A DNA stretch of 64,000 nt from Flavobacterium sp. WC2421. GTDB lineage: Bacteria > Bacteroidota > Bacteroidia > Flavobacteriales > Flavobacteriaceae. Position numbers and translations under genes: made by a program. The notes beneath the pieces were generated by a model. It saw only the letters and a list, made by a program, of their open reading frames with translations. It was not told the DNA's origin and did no database searches. Where the stretch lies: assembly GCF_040822115.1 (NCBI RefSeq), contig NZ_CP162004.1, positions 2,046,001 to 2,110,000 of the forward strand, in the 5' to 3' direction. How positions within the stretch are numbered: position 1 is the stretch's first letter; the number at the start of each line of letters is the position of its first letter. Positions 18,401-25,106 of this stretch are shown in pieces.

Positions 18401-19737
18401 TGAAATTAAAGAAAGAAAATATTTTAATAGTAGATGATAACTATGATATGCTTGAGTTGCTTCATCGCAATTTAAAAGCTCAAAATTTTCATACTTATAA
18501 GGCATCTTCGGTAACAGAGGCAATTGAAATTTTAAAATTAAGTACTATTGATTTATTGATTACGGATTTACAGATGCCTGGTATAAATGGAATTGAGTTA
18601 ATCAAATATGTTAGAGAGCATTTTCCCTTGATTCCAAAACTTGTAATTACAGGATTTCCTTCTGTTGACAGTGCTGTTGAAGCAGTTAAGTCTGGAGCCA
18701 TAGACTATTTAGCCAAACCATTTACTAATGAGGAACTCAAAAAAGCGGTGCAAAATTTGATTGATTCTAAAGAAAAAATCAATAATAGTATTGCAGTAGT
18801 TAAAAGCCTTAGTGTCGATACTAATATGGAATATGCTGGTATCGTCGGTCAGTCCCAGCAAATTGTTGAGTTAGTTGATTTAATTCAACGTGTAAAGGAT
18901 AATCGAGCAACGATACTTATCCAAGGAGAAAGCGGTACTGGAAAGGAATTGGTAGCTAGAGCAATTCATTATAAAGGAATATTTTCTTCAAAACCTTTTA
19001 TTGCTGTCAATTGTGGTGCAATACCTGAGAATTTAATGGAGTCGGAGCTTTTTGGTTATGTAAAAGGAGCTTTTACGGGTGCTAATGAAACTAGAGGAGG
19101 TTTTTTTCAAGCTGCAGATGGTGGCACTATTTTTTTAGATGAAATTGGTACAGCACCGTTGAATGTTCAAACTCGATTGTTGCGAGTTTTACAAGAAAAA
19201 GAAGTGTGTATGATAGGCTCTCAAAAAGCACAAAAAGTGGAATTGAGAATAATCACTGCTACAAATAATGATCTTTATGAAATGTCTAATAACGGGAGTT
19301 TTCGTGAAGACCTTTACTATAGATTAAATGTTGTTAATATTGAAACTCCACCTTTAAGACTAAGAAAAGATGATATAAAGCTGCTCTTGACCACTTTTCT
19401 TACAAAATATGGTAATGAATATAATAAACCAAATATTACAATTTCTGATAAAGTAATAAAGGTTTTATTGCGTCATTCTTGGCCGGGAAATGTCAGGGAG
19501 CTTGAAAATGTTGTTCAAAGAATGATCATCATGAGTAATGAGCAAATTGAGGTTAGTGATGTTCCAGAATATTTAAAATATCCGATGCCTTTTGAAAAAG
19601 AAGAGTTGAAGTCGCTAAAAGACATTGAGAAAGCACATATTCTTAAAGTGCTTTTGGCAGTTGATAATAATAAAACACGAGCGGCAGAGATTCTTCAAAT
19701 TGATCGAAAAACGCTTCGTCAAAAATTAGATAACTAG
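18400..19737 (+). CDS. NtrC-family sigma-54-dependent response regulator
   Basis: 445 residues with the full three-domain layout. The receiver domain has Asp12/Asp13, phospho-acceptor Asp56 in LLITDLQMP and Lys107. The AAA+ domain has Walker A GESGTGKE, the sigma-54 contact loop GAFTGA (223-228), Walker B GGTIFLDEIG and the arginine-finger region FREDLYYRLNVV. The C-terminal Fis-type helix-turn-helix has NKTRAAEILQIDRKTLRQKL. It activates sigma-54 RNA polymerase by ATP hydrolysis from upstream sites. Its start overlaps the kinase stop. Candidate sites and a sigma-54 promoter lie just downstream, pointing to the 74-residue gene and glutamate dehydrogenase as targets. Confidence 0.96.
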   Translation: MKLKKENILIVDDNYDMLELLHRNLKAQNFHTYKASSVTEAIEILKLSTIDLLITDLQMPGINGIELIKYVREHFPLIPKLVITGFPSVDSAVEAVKSGAIDYLAKPFTNEELKKAVQNLIDSKEKINNSIAVVKSLSVDTNMEYAGIVGQSQQIVELVDLIQRVKDNRATILIQGESGTGKELVARAIHYKGIFSSKPFIAVNCGAIPENLMESELFGYVKGAFTGANETRGGFFQAADGGTIFLDEIGTAPLNVQTRLLRVLQEKEVCMIGSQKAQKVELRIITATNNDLYEMSNNGSFREDLYYRLNVVNIETPPLRLRKDDIKLLLTTFLTKYGNEYNKPNITISDKVIKVLLRHSWPGNVRELENVVQRMIIMSNEQIEVSDVPEYLKYPMPFEKEELKSLKDIEKAHILKVLLAVDNNKTRAAEILQIDRKTLRQKLDN

Positions 19738-19749
19738 CTTTTTTTTAGC

Positions 19750-19782
19750 GGGTAAATTCTCCTATATCGGGTAATTTCTCCT
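19750..19782 (+). promoter_or_regulatory. Candidate upstream activator sites (two dyads)
   Basis: GGGTAAATTCTCCT at 19750-19763 and GGGTAATTTCTCCT at 19769-19782 differ at one base and are 19 bases apart, close to two helical turns. Each is an imperfect dyad of form GGnnAA-TT-nCC. They sit about 125-145 bases upstream of the predicted start site of the sigma-54 promoter, the usual enhancer distance. Being adjacent to an NtrC-type gene suggests that protein binds here. Confidence 0.6.
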
Positions 19783-19818
19783 CAGTTATTTTTCACATAA
19801 TATCATTTTATTTTTCTT

Positions 19819-19848
19819 AAACCCCTTAATTTTAAGGGGTTTGTTGTT
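19819..19848 (+). terminator. Terminator after the response regulator gene
   Basis: Perfect arms AAACCCCTTAA / TTAAGGGGTTT around a very short loop, followed by GTTGTTTTT. It separates the kinase-regulator operon from the sigma-54 unit. Confidence 0.8.
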
Positions 19849-19871
19849 TTTGGTATGCGCTAAATATTCGA

Positions 19872-19888
19872 TTGGCATATCATTTGTC
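19872..19888 (+). promoter_or_regulatory. Sigma-54 promoter
   Basis: TTGGCATATCATTTGTC matches the -24/-12 consensus TGGCAC-N5-TTGC: the -24 TGGCA is intact, the -12 reads TTTGT, and the GG-to-TG spacing is exact. Transcription should begin near 19899, about 40 bases before the ATG at 19940. Confidence 0.7.
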
Positions 19889-19939
19889 TATTGTTAGGGA
19901 AAACAACTGTTTTTATATAAACAAGAATTAAAATTATAA

Positions 19940-20164
19940 ATGATGAACGCATTAAGTAAACAAGGAATTGATCATGTTCCTATAGTCATCGATTCAAAAA
20001 TTAGAGAGGACAAAAGAATTATTGATGTTAATTTCTCTTTTATTACAGAAGGAAAATTGGTTTCAGCAAATGATGTGATTAGAGGGTTGTGCATTAATTG
20101 TGATAAAAAAGCGCATTGTGCGTGGCAAGGAAATAATAAAGTGTTTTGTGAACATTATAAATAA
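19940..20164 (+). CDS. Small four-cysteine protein, function unknown
   Basis: 74 residues (or 73 from the second ATG). No family recognised. The N-terminal 45 residues look like a small mixed domain. The C-terminus carries Cys51, Cys54, Cys60 and Cys70 in a CX2CX5CX9C pattern ending CEHYK, which would suit zinc or an iron-sulfur cluster. It is six bases from the start of the dehydrogenase gene, so the two are cotranscribed, most likely from the sigma-54 promoter at 19872-19888. Its role could be a nitrogen- or redox-linked partner of the dehydrogenase; this is inference from position only. Confidence 0.75.
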   Translation: MMNALSKQGIDHVPIVIDSKIREDKRIIDVNFSFITEGKLVSANDVIRGLCINCDKKAHCAWQGNNKVFCEHYK

Positions 20165-20170
20165 GAGAAA

Positions 20171-21451
20171 ATGATAGATATAAAAGAGGTAGCTAAAAAA
20201 AGTATGTTAGATAATGTAATGTATCAGTTTAATAAAACGGCTGATGCCATTAAATTAAATCCAAATATTAGAAATATTTTATCAATAACAAACAATGAAA
20301 TTATTCTTCATTTTCCTGTAAAAATGGACACAGGTGAAGTTAAGATTTTTACAGGATATCGTGTACAGCATAATAATGCATTAGGACCATATAAGGGAGG
20401 GTTGCGTTACCATCCAACTGTAGATGTTGAAGACGCGAAGGCGCTAGCTATGTGGATGACATGGAAAACTTCATTGGCAGGATTACCTTATGGTGGTGCC
20501 AAAGGTGGAATTCAAATTGATCCAAGAGACTATTCTATAGGGGAACTAGAGCGAATAACAAGACGTTTTACTTATGCCCTAGGTGAAAATATAGGTCCCG
20601 ATCATGATATTCCAGCTCCAGATGTTAATACAAATGAGCAAACGATGGCATGGATGGCAGATACTTTTATGTCTACTAAATCAACTTCGGAACGCTCTCG
20701 TAATCAACATGTAGTTACAGGAAAGCCAGTGGGATCTGGTGGGTTAGAAGGAAGAAATCGTTCTACTGGTTATGGAGTGTATTTAACTATTAAATTATTG
20801 TATAAAAGTAAGGGGGAAAACTTGAAAGGAAAACGATTTATTGTTCAAGGTTTTGGTAATGTGGGATACTGGACTTCTCATTTTTTAACAAGTGAAGGAG
20901 CAATTTTACTTGCTGTACAAGATGCTCACGCCACTATTATTAATGAAAATGGAATTACGGTCGAAGATTTATTTGAACATTCAAAACCAAGAAAAGGATC
21001 AATCAAGGGATTCGCAGGAGCTGAGGAAATTAATCCTGAATTGTTTTTTGGGCTTCCATGTGATATCCTTATTCCCGCAGCATTAGGAAACCAAATTACG
21101 GAGGAAAATGCTTATTTAGTAAAAGCGGATGTTGTGGCTGAAGGGGCAAATGGACCAATCGATATGGAAGGTGAAAAAATATTATTGCAAAATGGGATTA
21201 CCATTATACCAGATATTCTATGTAATTCAGGAGGAGTGATAGGAAGTTATTTTGAGTGGTTGCAAAATAAGAATGGAGAACTTTGGCAATTGGAAGAAGT
21301 GATGCAAAAGATTGATAAAAAACTCACAGAGGTATTCTACAAAGTTGAGGGACTAGTAATAGAGGGAAAAATTGATTGGAGAACGGCGGCATATATTTTA
21401 GCGATTACTAGGATTGAAACTGCTTACATTCAAAGAGGTATATTTCCATAA
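20171..21451 (+). CDS. Glu/Leu/Phe/Val dehydrogenase (glutamate dehydrogenase type)
   Basis: 426 residues, the size of hexameric glutamate dehydrogenases. The substrate-binding and catalytic lysines are visible in GPYKGGLRYH (Lys75), MTWKTSLAGL (Lys99) and PYGGAKGG (Lys111). The Rossmann nucleotide-binding motif is GFGNVGYW. It interconverts glutamate with 2-oxoglutarate plus ammonia. Cofactor preference cannot be read safely. It lies directly after the four-cysteine gene behind a sigma-54 promoter, next to a kinase and NtrC-type regulator, which implies nitrogen- or carbon-responsive control. A hairpin follows the stop. Confidence 0.93.
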   Translation: MIDIKEVAKKSMLDNVMYQFNKTADAIKLNPNIRNILSITNNEIILHFPVKMDTGEVKIFTGYRVQHNNALGPYKGGLRYHPTVDVEDAKALAMWMTWKTSLAGLPYGGAKGGIQIDPRDYSIGELERITRRFTYALGENIGPDHDIPAPDVNTNEQTMAWMADTFMSTKSTSERSRNQHVVTGKPVGSGGLEGRNRSTGYGVYLTIKLLYKSKGENLKGKRFIVQGFGNVGYWTSHFLTSEGAILLAVQDAHATIINENGITVEDLFEHSKPRKGSIKGFAGAEEINPELFFGLPCDILIPAALGNQITEENAYLVKADVVAEGANGPIDMEGEKILLQNGITIIPDILCNSGGVIGSYFEWLQNKNGELWQLEEVMQKIDKKLTEVFYKVEGLVIEGKIDWRTAAYILAITRIETAYIQRGIFP

Positions 21452-21482
21452 TCGATTTTTAATTTGTTAAATTTAAATAGGG

Positions 21483-21516
21483 CCTTTATAGTTGCTCTTC
21501 ATTACTATAAAGGTTT
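21483..21516 (+). terminator. Hairpin after the dehydrogenase gene
   Basis: Perfect arms CCTTTATAGT / ACTATAAAGG with an 11-base loop, followed by a short T tract. Probable terminator with a weak U-run. Confidence 0.6.
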
Positions 21517-21541
21517 ATTGTTACTATAACATGAATAAATT

Positions 21542-21967
21542 ATGAAATACGGTCAATTAATAATAGATGAAAAGGAGTACGGTTTATTGATGCAAAGTAT
21601 AGCGAATTCACGGAGTCACGAAGATCAGATTTATAGAGATTCAATCAAAAAATTGAAAGCCGAAATGTTGACGGCTAAGTTAATGAATTATAACACCATT
21701 CCGGAAGACGTGATAAGGTATAATTCAATTGTTAAGATCAAGACTCCATTTAATGTGGAATGCTGTTATCAAATTGTAACTCCAGAAAAGAGTAATATTA
21801 AACAAAATAAAATTTCGATTTTATCCCCAATGGCATTAGCACTTTTTGGTTACGCCAATGGAGATACAATTATTTGGAAATTCCCTACAGGTATTAATAC
21901 GATAGAAATTATTTCAGTTTCACAAGAAAATTGCCTATTAAATAAAGAAATCATATGGAAGATTTAA
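21542..21967 (+). CDS. Rnk/GreA-family protein
   Basis: 141 residues. The C-terminal ~85 residues match the FKBP-like C-terminal domain of GreA/GreB and Rnk: VIRYNSIVKI, then ISILSPMALALFGYANGDTI and a final strand. The N-terminus is a short helical pair (residues ~15-50) rather than the long coiled coil of GreA, and the acidic DE pair that activates RNA polymerase cleavage is not seen. This fits an Rnk-like protein that binds RNA polymerase and may compete with Gre factors. The next gene starts 13 bases before its stop, so the two are translationally coupled. Confidence 0.75.
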   Translation: MKYGQLIIDEKEYGLLMQSIANSRSHEDQIYRDSIKKLKAEMLTAKLMNYNTIPEDVIRYNSIVKIKTPFNVECCYQIVTPEKSNIKQNKISILSPMALALFGYANGDTIIWKFPTGINTIEIISVSQENCLLNKEIIWKI

Positions 21968-22374
21968 TTTATAAACACGAGACGGTTGAGGAGATTCAGA
22001 TGAAGTTTATGGATAAAGATATTGAACTTTGGAAAGAAGACATTTCTATTATTAGGGTAGAAATTCTTTTTTTTAAAAGAATGTTGACTTCATCTATTTT
22101 TAAAAATTTGAATCCCAATCAACAAGGAAAAGATGATTTAATTAATGACTTGACGTATGTTAAAGAAATAAATGAATCCTATTACAATTTATTATTGGAT
22201 TTTGTAAATAAGTTGAGTAAAATAAAGGAATGTGATGATGTTCAATGCGAAACATTCTATTTGAATAATCATACAAAGTTTAGAAAAGATATTGAGAGTC
22301 ATTTTTCGGCTTATCGATTTTATAAGATGAATATTATTTTGTTTTTTGACAATTGTCTCGACGATAAAATATAA
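21955..22374 (+). CDS. Hypothetical helical protein overlapping the Rnk-like gene
   Basis: 139 residues, no family recognised. Sequence is strongly helical with heptad-like hydrophobic spacing (EEIQMKFMDKDIELWKEDIS, then LLLDFVNKLSKIKE) and no signal peptide or membrane segment. It starts inside the last codons of the Rnk-like gene (13-base overlap), so both are made from one message, which points to a shared task. A strong hairpin follows the stop. Confidence 0.65.
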   Translation: MEDLIYKHETVEEIQMKFMDKDIELWKEDISIIRVEILFFKRMLTSSIFKNLNPNQQGKDDLINDLTYVKEINESYYNLLLDFVNKLSKIKECDDVQCETFYLNNHTKFRKDIESHFSAYRFYKMNIILFFDNCLDDKI

Positions 22375-22401
22375 AAAAAGTTTGTGGTTTACTTTTGGTT
22401 G

Positions 22402-22437
22402 AAAACACATTTGGAGTAAATTCAAATGTGTTTTTTT
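22402..22437. terminator. Bidirectional terminator
   Basis: Perfect arms AAAACACATTTG / CAAATGTGTTTT followed by more T. It lies between converging genes and should serve both. Confidence 0.8.
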
Positions 22438-23512
22438 ATTGGTATAAAGCACTTATTTTTTGCCAAAGTACATCGTCAAAATCAGATAAAGCGAGATTGA
22501 CATTATCTGCAGCATCTCCCATTCTGATGACTACCATATTCTTGCTAGGGATGATGTATATTTTTTGATCATTTTTACCTAATGCCATAAACATATCGTT
22601 GGGTGCAGAAGGAATTATACTTCCAGAGAACTGTAATTGTGATTGCGGTAAATGGTAGCTACTTTTTCCGTTCAACCACCATAAATAGCCGTAACCTAAA
22701 TTGATGTTTTGTGAAGTGTTTGTGGTAGCATTAAAATAGTTTTCGTTTAGGATTGTAGTATTATCCCATTTTCCTTTATTGGCCATTAAAAGTCCGAAAC
22801 GAGCCATACTTCGTGTTGTACTGGCATAAACGGAATTATTACCTGATTGAAACCAAGTGCCATCCATTCCTATTTTATCTCTTAATCTTGTATTGAAATA
22901 AGTGTTCCAAGTTTGATTTGATGCTTTAGCAATTACATCTTGTAGTTTTACGTATACATTGTGATAAGCCCAGCGGGTTCCTGCATCTGCTTTGTAAGTA
23001 AGACTTGCTGGATCTACTGCGTCGCCGTTGTCAATATCTTCTATTCCAGAAGTCATGGTTAGTAAATGTTTATTAGTAATCAAGTTTTCTTTGGATATAG
23101 GCAAACTAGTCCATCCTATGCCAATATAATCAGATACTTTATTATTAATGTTTAAGTAGCCTTCTTGTTCTGCGATTCCAGTGAGTGTTGAAGTTAATGT
23201 TTTTCCAGCACTTGCCCAGTACCAATTAGTTGTTGCTGAATGTCCGTTGAAATAGTTTTCCATTACAATTCGTCCGTTGACAAGGATGATGAAAGATTTT
23301 GAGTTTTTTAGTGCTAAATAGTCTAGTAATGGTTTAACTGCTGTTTGTTTCCAGTTTAAGCTGGCTATTGATTTTGTTTCCCAAGTTGTTCCAGTAGTTG
23401 GGGGAAAATAAGTAGTTTCGGTTGGTGCAGGTGTAGGAGTCGTTGTAGGTTCTGAGCTACAACCGATACACAAAAAAAGGATAAACAAACTAGAAATGGC
23501 TTTTGATATCAT
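22436..23512 (-). CDS. Serine hydrolase lipoprotein, class C beta-lactamase fold
   Basis: About 358 residues from the ATG at 23512; a longer start at 23539 adds nine residues before the signal peptide. The signal ends with lipobox LFLCIGC, so it is a lipoprotein, followed by a Thr/Pro-rich linker. The active-site SxxK is SAGK (Ser110 and Lys113 in the longer numbering) in WYWASAGKTL. YHN in WAYHNVYVK is the YxN motif. The family includes esterases, peptidases and beta-lactamases; there is no basis to call antibiotic resistance. It is alone in its transcription unit. Confidence 0.88.
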   Translation of the reverse strand: MISKAISSLFILFLCIGCSSEPTTTPTPAPTETTYFPPTTGTTWETKSIASLNWKQTAVKPLLDYLALKNSKSFIILVNGRIVMENYFNGHSATTNWYWASAGKTLTSTLTGIAEQEGYLNINNKVSDYIGIGWTSLPISKENLITNKHLLTMTSGIEDIDNGDAVDPASLTYKADAGTRWAYHNVYVKLQDVIAKASNQTWNTYFNTRLRDKIGMDGTWFQSGNNSVYASTTRSMARFGLLMANKGKWDNTTILNENYFNATTNTSQNINLGYGYLWWLNGKSSYHLPQSQLQFSGSIIPSAPNDMFMALGKNDQKIYIIPSKNMVVIRMGDAADNVNLALSDFDDVLWQKISALYQ

Positions 23513-23645
23513 AGCAGGATACGTTTTTTGTAAGACCAAAAATATGCAAAATAGTTTAATGTGTTTTGCAATTTTTCTTTTGTTTGAGTTTTTTAAAGTT
23601 AACTTTGTAGTATTAAAAAAAAATAGAATTTATTTCCATAAATCC

Positions 23646-23714
23646 ATAGCCCTGATGGAAGCGGCATCCCTCGCTTTTTTGCGAGGATACAGCGGACAGC
23701 AGGAAAAAGCTCCT
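23646..23714 (+). repeat. Structured intergenic repeat, copy 2
   Basis: Contains AGCCCTGATGGAAGCGGCAT, then hairpin CCTCGC-TTTTTT-GCGAGG, then a 3' block ACAGCGGACAGCAGG and AGCTCC. It ends 13 bases before the ATG of the next gene. It matches copy 1 (9260-9330, minus strand) and copy 3 (44307-44392). Confidence 0.7.
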
Positions 23715-23727
23715 AAAAAATAATTAT

Positions 23728-24168
23728 ATGAAAAACACGTTTAGAATTCTGTTACTATCTCTTTTTTTTGTGGGTTGTCAACAAAAGATTCAGCCTACTG
23801 ATATTGTAAAAATCAATGGATATTGGGAAATTGAAAAAGTGGTTTTTGACAAAGGGGAAGACAAGGACTATAAGATGAATGAAAGCTACGACTATTTTGA
23901 AATAGCGAATAATAAGGGGATTCGAAAGAAAGTAATGCCACAGTTGAACGGAACATTTTTAGTTAATGATACGGATGAAAAGGTAAATGTGCGTTTTGAT
24001 AAAGACAAAGTATATTTGGATTATGGGACTGATTATGCAAAATGGAGTGAGGAACTAATTGCATTGTCAGATAAAGAATTAGTGTTGAAAAATACAGAGA
24101 ATAAGGAATATCATTATAAAAAAACGGGACCGATAAACTTGACAGGAGATGGCGAAAAGACTAAATAA
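23728..24168 (+). CDS. Small lipoprotein, lipocalin-like
   Basis: 146 residues. The signal peptide ends with lipobox SLFFVGC (Cys17). The mature part is strand-rich with INGYWEIEKVVFDKGEDKDY near the start, resembling the lipocalin-like lipoproteins common in Flavobacteria. No catalytic motif is visible. It overlaps the DciA-like gene by 20 bases, so expression of the two is coupled. The structured repeat just upstream lies where its leader would be. Confidence 0.8.
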   Translation: MKNTFRILLLSLFFVGCQQKIQPTDIVKINGYWEIEKVVFDKGEDKDYKMNESYDYFEIANNKGIRKKVMPQLNGTFLVNDTDEKVNVRFDKDKVYLDYGTDYAKWSEELIALSDKELVLKNTENKEYHYKKTGPINLTGDGEKTK

Positions 24169-24445
24169 TCAGAGTACAGTAGGGGATGTTTTGAAACAAA
24201 TAATCCAAGTGAATAAACTGCAACCAGGAATGGACCAAATTGATGTTAAAGACGCTTGGAGTAACTTGATGGGAAATGGGGTCAATAGCTATACCCGAAA
24301 TGTAGTTTTGAAAGGAAGCACTTTGTATGTGGAGTTAACGTCATCCGTATTGCGTGAAGAGTTGAGTCATGGAAAGGCTAAGATTGTGAAAATGATCAAT
24401 GAAGAGCTTCGGAGAGAAGTGGTAACGACTGTTGTTTTAAGATAA
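24149..24445 (+). CDS. DciA-like (DUF721) protein
   Basis: 98 residues of the DUF721 family. It has the typical pattern VGDVLKQIIQVNKLQPGMDQ, VKDAWSNLMG and LYVELTSSVLREEL. DciA loads or recruits replicative helicase in bacteria lacking DnaC. This copy is the short single-domain form usual in Bacteroidetes. It begins inside the 3' end of the lipoprotein gene, with AGGAG just upstream of its ATG, one of few Shine-Dalgarno-like sites in the window. Confidence 0.85.
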   Translation: MAKRLNNQSTVGDVLKQIIQVNKLQPGMDQIDVKDAWSNLMGNGVNSYTRNVVLKGSTLYVELTSSVLREELSHGKAKIVKMINEELRREVVTTVVLR

Positions 24446-24503
24446 TGATTTGCGATTGTTGATTAACAATTTCAGATTTCAGATTTTTCTGATTGTAAAT
24501 AAA

Positions 24504-24537
24504 AAAATCCCGTCTCGATTTATTGAGACGGGATTTT
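24504..24537. terminator. Bidirectional terminator
   Basis: Perfect GC-rich arms AAAATCCCGTCTC / GAGACGGGATTTT between the converging DciA-like and ndk genes. Confidence 0.88.
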
Positions 24538-24602
24538 ATATTTTTTTGATGATTTTTAGTATCCAATCAGCGATTGAGTTCTAAAAACCGTAAAACTGAG
24601 TA

Positions 24603-25022
24603 CTAGAATTGCTCTCTTCCTGCAAAATGGAAAGCACCTTCGATAGCTGCATTCTCATCACTGTCAGAACCGTGAACTGCGTTTTCTCCAATTGAAGTGG
24701 CGTATGCTTTACGGATAGTTCCTTCAGCAGCTTCAGCTGGATTAGTAGCACCAATTAGAGTTCTGAAATCTTCAACAGCGTTATCTTTTTCTAAAATAGC
24801 AGCAACGATTGGTCCTCTTGACATAAATTCAACTAATTCACCATAAAAAGGTCTTGCAGCGTGAACAGCATAAAATGCTTGAGCATCAGCAACCGTAAGT
24901 TGAGTTAATTTTAAAGAAACGATTTTGAAACCTGCATTAGTAATCATTGCAAGTATGTTTCCGATGTGTCCGTTAGAAACAGCATCAGGCTTAATCATTG
25001 TAAATGTTCTATTAGTAGCCAT
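24603..25022 (-). CDS. ndk: Nucleoside diphosphate kinase
   Basis: 139 residues, the standard length. It starts [15 protein letters not shown] and carries the active-site histidine His117 in [12 protein letters not shown]. It transfers the terminal phosphate between nucleoside tri- and diphosphates through phospho-histidine, keeping NTP and dNTP pools balanced. It is monocistronic, with a promoter immediately upstream and a terminator downstream. Confidence 0.97.
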   Translation of the reverse strand: MATNRTFTMIKPDAVSNGHIGNILAMITNAGFKIVSLKLTQLTVADAQAFYAVHAARPFYGELVEFMSRGPIVAAILEKDNAVEDFRTLIGATNPAEAAEGTIRKAYATSIGENAVHGSDSDENAAIEGAFHFAGREQF

Positions 25023-25044
25023 TTTTTATTTTTTAAATTTTGTG

Positions 25045-25078
25045 CAAAAATAGTTTATTTTGTTTAATAATGTTGCAA
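25045..25078 (-). promoter_or_regulatory. Promoter for ndk
   Basis: On the minus strand the -7 element reads TATTTTTG (25045-25052) and a TTG lies at 25076-25078, 23 bases upstream. This is within the Bacteroidetes spacing range. The start codon is about 22 bases downstream of the -7 element. Confidence 0.5.
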
Positions 25079-25106
25079 TTTTCGCATTATAGTGCGCTAA
25101 TTATAT

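Noticed and set aside
22436..23512. Antibiotic-resistance beta-lactamase
   Set aside because: Only the general class C fold motifs SAGK and YHN are seen; it is a lipoprotein of the broad serine hydrolase group with no evidence for drug hydrolysis.
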